A DNA stretch of 64,000 nucleotides from Proteocatella sphenisci DSM 23131 (GTDB lineage Bacteria; Bacillota; Clostridia; Peptostreptococcales; Filifactoraceae), in assembly GCF_000423525.1 (NCBI RefSeq), contig NZ_AUID01000016.1:1-64000 (forward strand). Direction: 5' to 3'. The notes beneath the pieces are model-generated. The model did not search any database. It was not told the origin of the DNA and saw nothing but the letters and a program-made list of their open reading frames with translations. Both the position numbers and the translations under genes were made by a program. How positions within the stretch are numbered: position 1 is the first letter of the stretch; each line of letters starts with the position of its first letter. This document shows, in pieces, positions 25,778 to 34,556 of this stretch.

Positions 25778-26689
25778 TTATATATTCATCAAAATTATCG
25801 CTACCACTACTAATCCTGTTGCAATTTTATTTTTAAATGAAATCTTTTCTTTAAATAAAACCACTCCAGATCCAGTTATTACAAGTATTGTTCCTGCACC
25901 AAAAACAGGAAATGCCAGCGTAGCTTTTATTGTATCAAGTGCCATTATCAGAAAATATGACGTAAACAGATTAGGGATTCCAACCGCAAAGCCTACAGCA
26001 ATATCTTTTTTTGTTATTTTACATTTTTCTTTAAATATATAGTATGTGCTTATCAAAAACGCACTGAAAAACACCATAAATAAAAACATTTCTTTGTACT
26101 CAATCATAGCATATTTTTGGTAAATCTTATTAGAAAATTCGGCCATTCCACCAAGAAAAAAAAGTGCCATCAGGCTAGTGTTAATGCTGAATTTCAAATT
26201 TTCTTCTGACGATTGATTAACTAAAATAATAGCAATAATTGTGAGAATTATTCCAAATGTTTGAATAGCTGATGGTATCTCCTTCCAAATAATAATAGAA
26301 AACACCATAGGAACAAGAATTCCCAGCTTTGAAAAAGTCCCCGACAAACTTACTCCGTTGTCCTTTACACTTTTTTGATAAAATATAAATGATGAAAAAA
26401 AGAACATACCTGCAACTGGCCCTATTATCAATCCCCACATCAGACTCGCATGTGGCGACATTATATAATCGCCTGGACCAAAAGCTTTACTTATTTCACT
26501 AAAAAAAGAACCCCCCTGAGGCGCCACCTTATACATTTCTTTAAATATTATCATAATAATACTCGTAACAAATGCAATTAGGTAATTTGCACTTGTTACA
26601 ACGTACATTTGCGTATTAATTTTCTCACTGTATTTGAAAAGTATGGCAATAGCTGAACTGCATACAATTGCAAAAACCAGATAAATCAT
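25778..26689 (-). CDS. EamA/DMT-family transporter
   Basis: The product has 303 residues and about ten membrane helices arranged as two homologous halves. The second half includes FPVFGAGTILVITGSGVVLFKEKISFKNKI, the usual 'P...V...G...L.E......IG' end of EamA domains. DMT-superfamily proteins carry metabolites or nucleotide sugars, and this one cannot be assigned a substrate. AAGGAG precedes the ATG, and it is followed closely by the ArsC/Spx gene. Confidence 0.85.
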   Translation of the reverse strand: MIYLVFAIVCSSAIAILFKYSEKINTQMYVVTSANYLIAFVTSIIMIIFKEMYKVAPQGGSFFSEISKAFGPGDYIMSPHASLMWGLIIGPVAGMFFFSSFIFYQKSVKDNGVSLSGTFSKLGILVPMVFSIIIWKEIPSAIQTFGIILTIIAIILVNQSSEENLKFSINTSLMALFFLGGMAEFSNKIYQKYAMIEYKEMFLFMVFFSAFLISTYYIFKEKCKITKKDIAVGFAVGIPNLFTSYFLIMALDTIKATLAFPVFGAGTILVITGSGVVLFKEKISFKNKIATGLVVVAIILMNI

Positions 26690-26755
26690 CTTAGTTCTCC
26701 TTCACGTTAATATAGAGTAATAATATCATTATACCACCAAAAATAAAGGTGCTAA

Positions 26756-28228
26756 TCAAAAATATATGATTCTATCACTTATATGTTTCAGCATTGGCAG
26801 GTCATGGGCAATTATCATCAGTGTAATCCCTCTTTCACTGTTCAATTTTTTAAAGAGATGAATTATCTGTGCTTGAATAGAAACATCCAGAGACGATATA
26901 GGCTCATCAGCAATAATAAAATCCGGATTGGTCGATATGGCCCTGGCTATTGCCGCTCTTTGTCTTTGTCCTCCAGAGATTTCATAAGGATAACGATCTA
27001 TCAAATTTCTTTCAAGCTCAACTTCATCCATAAGTTTTAACACAGTTTCTCTTTTTGGAAATTTACCATCTTTAATCCTTATGGGTTCTCCAATTATTTT
27101 TTCAAGTGTCATCCCCGGATTAAGAGATGAAAAAGAGTCCTGGAATATCATCTGTTTCCAGTTTGTGTTATCCTTGTTTTTTGTTGTATTAAAAGTTATA
27201 TTACCCTGGTCCGGGTTATAAATCCCCATAATACACCTTGCAAGAGTCGATTTGCCACATCCAGAGGGACCGACAACCCCAAGTATCTCTCCCTTGTAGA
27301 TATGCATATCTAAGTCTTTTAACACTGCATTGACTTTTTTCTGGCTCAGATTAAAAGACTTGCTCAGTTTTTTGACTTCTACAAGTTTCTCACTGTATTT
27401 CCTTAATTCTTGATTTAGTAGTCCATGGCTATGCCCACTTCGCTTTCCGTAATTTGCATATTTTATGAGCTCTTTAGTGTAATCATGTTCGGGATTAGCA
27501 AATACCTTTTCTGTTTTTCCAGACTCTAAAATATTTCCGTCTTTCATTATAATAACTCTGTCGGCTATATCTTCTACAATACTCAAATCATGTGTTATAA
27601 AAATTACGGCAATTCCATGTTTTTGTGAATAAGTTTTTATTAACTCCAGAATCTGTTCTTGAACCTCAATATCTAAAAAAGTGGTGGGTTCATCAGCTAA
27701 CAATAATTTTGGATTTGCAGCCAAAGCAATCGCTATTGCTATTCTTTGCCTCATTCCTCCAGAGAATTGGTGCGGCATCTGTTTGTATCTTAGCTCTACA
27801 TCACTCAGCCCCACTTCTTCCATCAATCTGTAAGTCTTCTCTATAGCTTGGCTCTTTGTCATTTTAAAATGAATTCTCATGACTTCAGATATTTGTTTTC
27901 CAACTGAAATTGAAGGATTTAAAGAAGTAAGAGGATTTTGAAATACCATCGATATGTCTCTTCCTCTAACGCTGCGCATTTCTTTTTCACCAAGCCCCAG
28001 CAGATTTACTCCATCCAAAATAATTTCACCACTTTTAACAATACCTTTTTTACATAAAATCTGAAGTATAGTCTTACAAAGCACAGTTTTTCCACATCCC
28101 GATTCTCCGACAAGTGCTAATATTTGACCTTTTTGCAGCTCTAGATTTACTTTATTAAGTGCTCTGACTTCTCCTTCCTCATTATTGAAAGAAACCGTAA
28201 TATCTTTTATAGACAATATGTTTTTCAT
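26756..28228 (-). CDS. Fused double ABC ATPase, oligopeptide/nickel type
   Basis: The product has 490 residues with two complete nucleotide-binding domains in one chain, joined by a linker at about 255-285. Each has Walker A (GESGCGKT; GPSGCGKS), signature (SGGMRQR; SGGQRQR), Walker B (LLLADEPT; FIIADEPIS) and an H loop (FITHDL; IIAHDL). This corresponds to DppD-DppF or NikD-NikE. The chain stops at SDRIIYF, about 20-40 residues shorter than usual, after all catalytic motifs. The ATG at 28228 is chosen because GAGGTGG lies upstream. It is the last gene of the four-gene transporter operon. Confidence 0.92.
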   Translation of the reverse strand: MKNILSIKDITVSFNNEEGEVRALNKVNLELQKGQILALVGESGCGKTVLCKTILQILCKKGIVKSGEIILDGVNLLGLGEKEMRSVRGRDISMVFQNPLTSLNPSISVGKQISEVMRIHFKMTKSQAIEKTYRLMEEVGLSDVELRYKQMPHQFSGGMRQRIAIAIALAANPKLLLADEPTTFLDIEVQEQILELIKTYSQKHGIAVIFITHDLSIVEDIADRVIIMKDGNILESGKTEKVFANPEHDYTKELIKYANYGKRSGHSHGLLNQELRKYSEKLVEVKKLSKSFNLSQKKVNAVLKDLDMHIYKGEILGVVGPSGCGKSTLARCIMGIYNPDQGNITFNTTKNKDNTNWKQMIFQDSFSSLNPGMTLEKIIGEPIRIKDGKFPKRETVLKLMDEVELERNLIDRYPYEISGGQRQRAAIARAISTNPDFIIADEPISSLDVSIQAQIIHLFKKLNSERGITLMIIAHDLPMLKHISDRIIYF

Positions 28229-28256
28229 AACTTCCACCTCAGATTAAATATTAAAT

Positions 28257-29822
28257 CTATACTTCCCATTCATAGACATTCCAAAAAATTCCTACTCCAT
28301 GGTGTCCAAGAGTCGTATTTTCTGTTATTCCTTTAATATTATCTTTTGCTGCGTAAATTGCGTCTATATATGCAATGAATGTGTAGGCAGGATTGTCAGA
28401 TAGTTCTTTCTGAAATTCCTTATACAATTTAATTCTTTCTTCATTAACATCTGTTTCTCTGGCTGATTGAAGAATTTCATCGATTTTTTTATTCGAATAG
28501 CTTCCATAATTTGCGCCTTTTGATGTAGCAAACACCTTGTAAGTATGGTCATCTGGATCAAAAGGGCTTCCCCATCCTATCAGGTATGTATCCTGATTTT
28601 CCCAGTCAGTTTCTGCAAGAACTTTAACGGTCGCATTTACTCCTATATTTTGAAGATACTGGGCGCAAATATTTGACATATCTATTCTCACCTGGTCCGC
28701 TTGTCCATTGTTTATCTCAAATTCCAGCTGCTCATCGTCTTTGTAAAAAAAACCATCTTCTTCCCTTATCCAGCCCTCATCTTCAAGCAACTTTACAGCC
28801 ATTTCAGGATTGTAATCATATTTTTCCATTTCTGTATTATTAAATTCTGTCTTTTGAAGAGGTGAATACGCAACTTCTCCATTGCCTAAAAGCACACTTT
28901 CTACTATAGCTTGCCTGTCAATCGCATAACTAAGTATTGAAGGAAGTTCTTTGTGTTTTGAAAAAAACTCGCTGTTGAAATTGTACATTATACCCCTATA
29001 GTCAGACGTCTCCATTTTATAAATCTGGTATCCGTCTTTTCCCTCAAACTCACTCATTGATTTTGGAGTAATCTGTGCAAAATCCAGCTCACCACTTTTT
29101 AGCTGCAGTGCTCTTGAGTCAGAATCTTCAACTATTTTGAATATTATTTTCTCAATCTTAGGAGCGCCTAAATAAAAATCGTCAAACTTTTCAAGCGTAA
29201 TGCTTTGTCCAAAATCCCAGTTTGTGAGCTTGTAAGGCCCTGCCCCAACGGGGTTTTGATTGAACTCATGTGTTACAATCTGTTCTCCTGCAAGTATATG
29301 TTCAGGCAAAATACCTATAGTAAGATAATCCAGCATAGCCACATTTGCAGCTTTGAGTTTTATAACAAAATTAAAATCATCAATTATATCTATGCTTTCT
29401 ACGTCTTCAAAATTTGATGCATTTTCTGAATTATTGTCTGGGTTCATTATAGATTCAATTGTAAATTTAACATCTTTTGAAGTAAGTGGTTCTCCATCAT
29501 GAAACAAGAGTCCTTCTCTTAATTTAAAGTGATATTCATGTTTATCTTTATCATAACTCCAGTTTTGTGCGGCTGATGGAATCACTTTATTGTCTGCATC
29601 ATGAGCTGTAAGTCCAATAAATATAAGTGAATTTATCTCACCGTGTTCATAAAGTGCAGGGTTTATTGACGTATAATCTGTACTCCCATAAACAAGAGTA
29701 TTTTGTTGCGATGACTCCTGTGCCCCACATGATGCCATTGTAAGAGACAGCACCGACAAAATAATTATAGCACTTATTCTTCTTGTATATTTTTTCAATT
29801 CCTCTTTTATTGATTTAAACAT
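28257..29822 (-). CDS. ABC substrate-binding lipoprotein, family 5
   Basis: The product has 521 residues. A lipoprotein signal ends in LTMASC, placing it on the outer face of the membrane. The family-5 (peptide/nickel) signature is in NWSYDKDKHEYHFKLREGLLFHDGEPLTSKDVKFT. Such proteins bind di- or oligopeptides, Ni2+ chelates or sugars. Nothing in the sequence decides the ligand. Gene order (permease, permease, binding protein, fused ATPase) and tight spacing (17-19 bases) mark one operon. Confidence 0.93.
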   Translation of the reverse strand: MFKSIKEELKKYTRRISAIIILSVLSLTMASCGAQESSQQNTLVYGSTDYTSINPALYEHGEINSLIFIGLTAHDADNKVIPSAAQNWSYDKDKHEYHFKLREGLLFHDGEPLTSKDVKFTIESIMNPDNNSENASNFEDVESIDIIDDFNFVIKLKAANVAMLDYLTIGILPEHILAGEQIVTHEFNQNPVGAGPYKLTNWDFGQSITLEKFDDFYLGAPKIEKIIFKIVEDSDSRALQLKSGELDFAQITPKSMSEFEGKDGYQIYKMETSDYRGIMYNFNSEFFSKHKELPSILSYAIDRQAIVESVLLGNGEVAYSPLQKTEFNNTEMEKYDYNPEMAVKLLEDEGWIREEDGFFYKDDEQLEFEINNGQADQVRIDMSNICAQYLQNIGVNATVKVLAETDWENQDTYLIGWGSPFDPDDHTYKVFATSKGANYGSYSNKKIDEILQSARETDVNEERIKLYKEFQKELSDNPAYTFIAYIDAIYAAKDNIKGITENTTLGHHGVGIFWNVYEWEV

Positions 29823-29839
29823 ATTTTTATCCCTTCCTA

Positions 29840-30652
29840 TTATAATAAAATCTCATTTTTCTTTCTTCCTTTTATAAATTCTCCTAATTCAGTTATGCAT
29901 ATAATTGTTACTATAAGAAAGAAACCTGGTATAAACAAAATCCACCAATTTCCTGAAAGCATGGCTTTTTGGGAGAGAGAAATAAGAGTCCCCCATGAAA
30001 CCACATCTACACTAAGTCCTATACCTAGAAAACTCAAAGTAGCTTCCATAGCAATAGCCCCTGCTATTTTACTTATTACTATAAACATAATTGCTGAAAT
30101 AAAATTTGGTCCCAAATGGTTCCAGAGAATATAAAAAAAACCGCCTCCCATTGTTTTTGCAGCAAGTACATAATCAGAGTTTTTTATCTGCCTAACCTCA
30201 CTTCTTACTATCTTTGCCACTTCCATCCAACCCGTTAATGCGATTACTATCGAGATTGAAATAATATTGGCCTCTCCAAAAATCGCCTGTATAAAAACAA
30301 CCATTAAAACCTGAGGTATACTCATAAATATGTCGGATAACCTCATTAGCATATCATCTGCTTTTTCATCTGCAAGCCCCGCTATGCACCCATATGTAAC
30401 GGCTATAAGGGTTGAAATGAGGGTCGAAAAAATTCCAATAAAAAGTGATATTCTTCCACCATACCAAATCATAGAAAATATATCTCTTCCAAGTGTATCC
30501 GTTCCAAAAAGGTGTTTTAATCCCGGGGGTGTGCTGATTTGCGAAAGATCCATAAAATGAGGATCGAGGGGAATAAAAACATCAGCAAAAATGCACCCCA
30601 AAACTATAACAAAAAGCACTACAATCGGAATAACTTGCACCTTCTTATTCAA
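29840..30652 (-). CDS. ABC permease, OppC/NikC type
   Basis: The product has about 270 residues and six membrane helices. N-terminal features fit OppC/NikC (FGTDTLGRDIFSMIWYGGRISL), and the EAA loop lies at KTMGGGFFYILWNHLGPN. The proposed start is the TTG at 30652, because GGAGGT (30660-30665) lies 7 bases before it; the upstream ATG at 30667 has no ribosome site. With this start it overlaps the preceding permease gene by 8 bases. Confidence 0.88.
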   Translation of the reverse strand: MNKKVQVIPIVVLFVIVLGCIFADVFIPLDPHFMDLSQISTPPGLKHLFGTDTLGRDIFSMIWYGGRISLFIGIFSTLISTLIAVTYGCIAGLADEKADDMLMRLSDIFMSIPQVLMVVFIQAIFGEANIISISIVIALTGWMEVAKIVRSEVRQIKNSDYVLAAKTMGGGFFYILWNHLGPNFISAIMFIVISKIAGAIAMEATLSFLGIGLSVDVVSWGTLISLSQKAMLSGNWWILFIPGFFLIVTIICITELGEFIKGRKKNEILL

Positions 30653-31637
30653 AGTGTTTACCTCCATCAATTTTATCGTGTTTCATTCTTGGATCCATCT
30701 TCTCATTTATTACCTGAGCAATCATGCTTGCGGATACAACTGTAAAACCCGTTATAAGGCAAATTACCATTAGCATATTATAATCTTGATACAGCGCACT
30801 TTCAAAGCCCAACATTCCTAATCCCGGGTAAGAGAATACCATCTCTACAACGTATGATCCCCCTATCAAATGGGGAAGAAAAACAGCCATAACACTGACA
30901 ACTGCAGGCATTATATTCTTCATGCAGTGAAAAAATATTATCCGAATTTGAGATAATCCCTTAACCTTACATAAAAGTACGTATTCCTTGCGAATCTCAT
31001 CAGATAATTTGCTTTTTATAAGATGTGTGCAGTACCAAAGATGGGTAATAACAACCGATGACACCGGCAATATCAGGTGCCTTAATCTATCTGAAAAACC
31101 TTCGCTTCCCATGTAAGAATATGCACCACTTGAAGGTAAAATCCCCGTGTTAACAGAAAAAAACATTATTAACATAAGAGCAACAAAAAACACAGGAATA
31201 CTGCTGCTTGCAATGCCCATCTTATTTATAAATCGATCTAAAATCGTACCTTCATTAATCACGCAAATTATAGCAAGCAAAAAAGCCAACGTAAATATAA
31301 CTATAAAACTAGAAACAGTCAGATAGAGCGTGTTTAGATAAACTTTAGCAATTACCGCTACAACATCTTGTTTGTACTTGTAAGATATACCAAAATTACC
31401 TTTTAATGCGTTTTTTAGCCATCTAAAATACTGGACTATGATATTATCATTGAGCCCCAAATTTATTCTTGCTGTGTTAAGCTGTTTTGGCGTCATTCTT
31501 TCCATAGAGTCTCCAAAATAAGATCTGAGCGGATCACCTGGAGACAATCGTGAAATCACAAAAATTACAGCCGATAGTATAAGCAGAGTTATTACTAATT
31601 GAAATGTTTTTTTGAAAACATATTTTAAATTGAGCAT
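30645..31637 (-). CDS. ABC permease, OppB/NikB type
   Basis: The product has 330 residues. The N-terminus has the typical OppB opening (FVISRLSPGDPLRSYFG) and the inner loop IRKEYVLLCKVKGLSQIRIIFFHCMKN is the EAA motif. About six helices follow the family layout, ending PRMKHDKID. It pairs with the OppC-type permease to form the membrane channel. It is the first gene of the operon, with a 351-base intergenic region upstream. Confidence 0.92.
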   Translation of the reverse strand: MLNLKYVFKKTFQLVITLLILSAVIFVISRLSPGDPLRSYFGDSMERMTPKQLNTARINLGLNDNIIVQYFRWLKNALKGNFGISYKYKQDVVAVIAKVYLNTLYLTVSSFIVIFTLAFLLAIICVINEGTILDRFINKMGIASSSIPVFFVALMLIMFFSVNTGILPSSGAYSYMGSEGFSDRLRHLILPVSSVVITHLWYCTHLIKSKLSDEIRKEYVLLCKVKGLSQIRIIFFHCMKNIMPAVVSVMAVFLPHLIGGSYVVEMVFSYPGLGMLGFESALYQDYNMLMVICLITGFTVVSASMIAQVINEKMDPRMKHDKIDGGKHFE

Positions 31638-31988
31638 TTATTACCCCATCCGTTTGATTAGATTTTTATCAAAAAAAAACGAACACAAAAGATTTCTCTA
31701 TAATCTTTTTATTCGCTCATGCCTTCTAACACAAATTATGATTATTCATTTTTTTATAAAAAATTATTTCTTGATCACAGCAATAAACAAATCCATGGTT
31801 TTTCTTCTGAAAACAAACAACTCTTCTGAGTTGAACCTTGTTAATTTTATCATATTTTTATTCATCTAGCAATGAATTTTTAAATAATATGATATCTCAT
31901 TTGTTGACACATGCCATTTATTTGTGTAGTATATTTTTATGATTATTTTTTAAATTAAAGAACTTTTATATTACTGGAGGAATAGATT
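31638..31988. other. 351-bp intergenic region between divergent genes
   Basis: It is AT-rich and holds no open frame I trust. It contains the NafY-like gene's promoter (31904-31932). A small hairpin at about 31688-31712 (AAAAGATT / AATCTTTT) lies in the leader of the ABC transporter transcript, about 50-75 bases before its start, and is followed on the minus strand by a T9 run near 31668. That could be a weak attenuator. I see no riboswitch-like fold. Confidence 0.5.
31904..31932 (+). promoter_or_regulatory. Promoter of the NafY-like gene
   Basis: A perfect TTGACA (31904-31909) and TAGTAT (31927-31932) are separated by 17 bases, about 57 bases upstream of the start codon. Confidence 0.7.
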
Positions 31989-32354
31989 ATGAAAATAGCT
32001 CTGCCATCACGTCAAAACAAAATAGATGACCACTTTGGTCATTGTGAATACTTTACTGTTTTTAAAATAAATGATAAAAAGGAAATTATTGGACAAGAAA
32101 CTGTTGAATCTCCTGCAGGTTGTGGATGCAAGTCAAATATAGCTACTACACTTGCTGATAGAGGAGTAACAGTAATGTTAGCCGGAAACATGGGACAAGG
32201 GGCCGTAAACGTCCTAAAGAACGCTGGAATAGAAGTTGTAAGAGGATGCTCAGGTGTTGTCGAAGAAGTTGCTTTAAATTGGCTAAGTGGGACCTTGTCA
32301 GACTCGGGCGATCCATGCAATTCACATGATCATGGTCATGAATGTAACCACTAA
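31989..32354 (+). CDS. NifX/NafY-family (FeMo-cofactor-type) protein with metal-binding tail
   Basis: The product has 121 residues. It follows the family core: MKIALPSRQNKIDDHFGHCEYFTVF, then CGCKSNIATTLADRGVTVMLAGNMGQGAVNVLKNAGIEVV. No other nif genes are present, so a nitrogenase role is unlikely; related proteins in anaerobes may carry iron-sulfur or molybdenum clusters. The last 18 residues are rich in His and Cys (CNSHDHGHECNH), a likely metal-binding tail. GGAGGAA precedes the ATG, and it has its own terminator. Confidence 0.9.
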   Translation: MKIALPSRQNKIDDHFGHCEYFTVFKINDKKEIIGQETVESPAGCGCKSNIATTLADRGVTVMLAGNMGQGAVNVLKNAGIEVVRGCSGVVEEVALNWLSGTLSDSGDPCNSHDHGHECNH

Positions 32355-32367
32355 AAATTTATTGTCT

Positions 32368-32412
32368 AAAATCACCCCGTATTTTTTTAAAAATATATAT
32401 GAGGTGATTTTT
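32368..32412. terminator. Terminator between NafY-like gene and diguanylate cyclase gene
   Basis: AAAATCACC and GGTGATTTT form a perfect stem with a long AT-rich loop, and T runs lie on both sides. It separates two converging genes. Confidence 0.75.
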
Positions 32413-32421
32413 GACCATCAT

Positions 32422-34542
32422 TTATTGTGATATTTCATATCCCCCTTTATTATTGTTCTTTGCTCTGTAAAGTGCACTGTCTGCCATGTGAATCATTTCA
32501 TCGTAATCCATCCCTTTACTTTCTAACCAGACTATTCCTCCTGATATCCCAATCTCACGTATATCTCCTCCTGGAAATTCAAGAGGACTTCTTTTTAAAT
32601 ATTCATAAAATCTGTCAATTTCTTTAATAATCTCATTCCTTGAGCTATATCCAAAAACTAAAACTGCAAACTCGTCTCCAGACCTCCTTCCCAAAACCAA
32701 ATTTTCTGAATTCCCAAGACTTCTTAATCTGTTAACCGACTCTACAATGTAAATATCTCCCCATTTATGACCATATGTGTCATTTATAAATTTCAGATTA
32801 TCCAAATCAAACATCATAAGTGCCGCAACCTCTAAATTTGCTTCTTGATATTTATGTTCAAAAATCTGCTGAAAAGCCCTCCTGTTATAAAGTTTAGTTA
32901 ATGGATCCAAATCTCTTTCGTTTTGAATTTGAATTTTTTCAAGCATTTCCTTTGTAACATCTCTTATAACTCCAGTGGTAGTATTATCATTTTTTGAAAT
33001 ATCAATTTTTATCCACTTTAATGGCCAGTCCTCTATTTTATAAATGCCCTTTTCATTTGGATCTTCAAAGCTGTATATTACATCAAGTATTTTTTGGAAA
33101 TCTCCCTTATTTATGTACTTGTAAGCATCTTCTTCTGCAATCCCCATTATAGAAAATAAATTATCAGTGACAAAAACTTCTTTACTGGTACTGCTAATTT
33201 CAAATGCTCCTATTGGAACATCTAACATCTGGATTATTCCACTCAGTCTGGATGCTGATTTTAACATGTCATCTTTAGCCAATTCCATAGCTTTTGCCAG
33301 CTCATCAACTTCTCTAAGACCTGTAGAATCCAAACTTATTTTTTTGTTTTTACCACTTATCCTTACCTTATCAGCCAACTTTATTATGGGTTTTGAAAAC
33401 TTAAAACTAAAATATATGCTGCCCAGTATTCCTGCAATAAGGGAAATCCCAAACGATAAGAGTATTATACTTTGTATTTTTTTTGCATGCTTGAAAATAT
33501 AATCTTCTCTCATAAGCCCTATCAGATACCAGGATTCAGATTCAAATGGTGTATTGTTTCGATAAAGTCCAATTTTTTTAACACTTGCATATATTTCTTT
33601 TTTCATATTGTGATCTTTTAGAATGTATATGCCCCTGTCATTATCTATGTTGTCAAGTTTCAGAGGAGATTCTAGATTCATTATACGCTTTTGAAATGCA
33701 CCAACTGAAATTACAGGCATAAGGTCATCTTTTTCGGATTTTTTGTATGCCAGCATATAACCAAGAGAGTCCTGGGGCTGTAAATCAGTTGCGGGTAAAA
33801 GCTGAACAAAATAATTTAATGTAATTTCAATACCTATCACTCCTCTTAGATTTTTATCTTTATCAAATATCGGCATGGAGTATGTTATTATATCTAAATC
33901 ATTTGGTGACAGCCTGAAAGGTTTGCTCCAGTAACCCAATAAATTCGAATCCTTTGTCAAATGATTCTTTGAATATGGTCTTATAAAGAAATCCCGGTTT
34001 GCTTCTGTAATTTCATAATTATATTTCCATGTCTGGTCAAGTGGAATCTTGAGATTTTCAGAAATATCAGATGGACCTATAATTGTGTATATGTCATCGT
34101 TACTGTAATTGTTACTCAGCGGGTCATAATCTCTGAAATATAGTGCCTGATATTTTTCCTGACTCAAATCATTTCCTAAAATCAAATATACTCCTGTGGC
34201 TCGAGTGCTCCTAAGCATATCTATCAGGGTATCAGACACATCAAAAAGTAATGATTCGTCAGACCCAAATTCATTTGAGAGCTTTTCAGAAATTTGCTCT
34301 GTAAATGGCTGAAGATTTGTCCAACTATTCTTCATTTCCCTCTCCAGGTAACTTTTTCGACTTATCACAGTTTCATCAAAACTCTTAAGTGCATTGTTTC
34401 TTGACTCTTTCAGCACTCCTCCAAGTACAAGGCTTGCACTGAAAAAAAATGTCTGCAATATAATTATCACTATAGCAAAAGTTGTCAGTTTGAAAACTAT
34501 GGATTTGGTTTTATTAGTAACTATATCATTTTTAGTATACAT
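32422..34542 (-). CDS. dCache-HAMP-GGDEF diguanylate cyclase
   Basis: The product has 706 residues. A first helix (about 18-40) leads into a large extracellular double-Cache sensor (40-350). A second helix (about 360-380), a HAMP-like linker, a PAS-like region (430-535) and a C-terminal GGDEF domain (545-706) follow. The active motif reads SGDEF rather than GGDEF, a variant often still active, and the RxxD inhibitory site is missing, so product inhibition may be weak. The gene lies 14 bases after a solute-binding lipoprotein gene with no permease, so the lipoprotein probably presents ligand to the Cache domain. Confidence 0.9.
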   Translation of the reverse strand: MYTKNDIVTNKTKSIVFKLTTFAIVIIILQTFFFSASLVLGGVLKESRNNALKSFDETVISRKSYLEREMKNSWTNLQPFTEQISEKLSNEFGSDESLLFDVSDTLIDMLRSTRATGVYLILGNDLSQEKYQALYFRDYDPLSNNYSNDDIYTIIGPSDISENLKIPLDQTWKYNYEITEANRDFFIRPYSKNHLTKDSNLLGYWSKPFRLSPNDLDIITYSMPIFDKDKNLRGVIGIEITLNYFVQLLPATDLQPQDSLGYMLAYKKSEKDDLMPVISVGAFQKRIMNLESPLKLDNIDNDRGIYILKDHNMKKEIYASVKKIGLYRNNTPFESESWYLIGLMREDYIFKHAKKIQSIILLSFGISLIAGILGSIYFSFKFSKPIIKLADKVRISGKNKKISLDSTGLREVDELAKAMELAKDDMLKSASRLSGIIQMLDVPIGAFEISSTSKEVFVTDNLFSIMGIAEEDAYKYINKGDFQKILDVIYSFEDPNEKGIYKIEDWPLKWIKIDISKNDNTTTGVIRDVTKEMLEKIQIQNERDLDPLTKLYNRRAFQQIFEHKYQEANLEVAALMMFDLDNLKFINDTYGHKWGDIYIVESVNRLRSLGNSENLVLGRRSGDEFAVLVFGYSSRNEIIKEIDRFYEYLKRSPLEFPGGDIREIGISGGIVWLESKGMDYDEMIHMADSALYRAKNNNKGGYEISQ

Positions 34543-34556
34543 ATATAAGCCTCTCG

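Noticed and set aside
31688-31712. Riboswitch or attenuator in the ABC transporter leader
   Set aside because: Only one short hairpin is visible and no conserved aptamer core is recognisable.
31989-32354. Nitrogen-fixation role for the NifX/NafY-like gene
   Set aside because: No other nif genes occur in the window, and this family is common in anaerobes that do not fix nitrogen.
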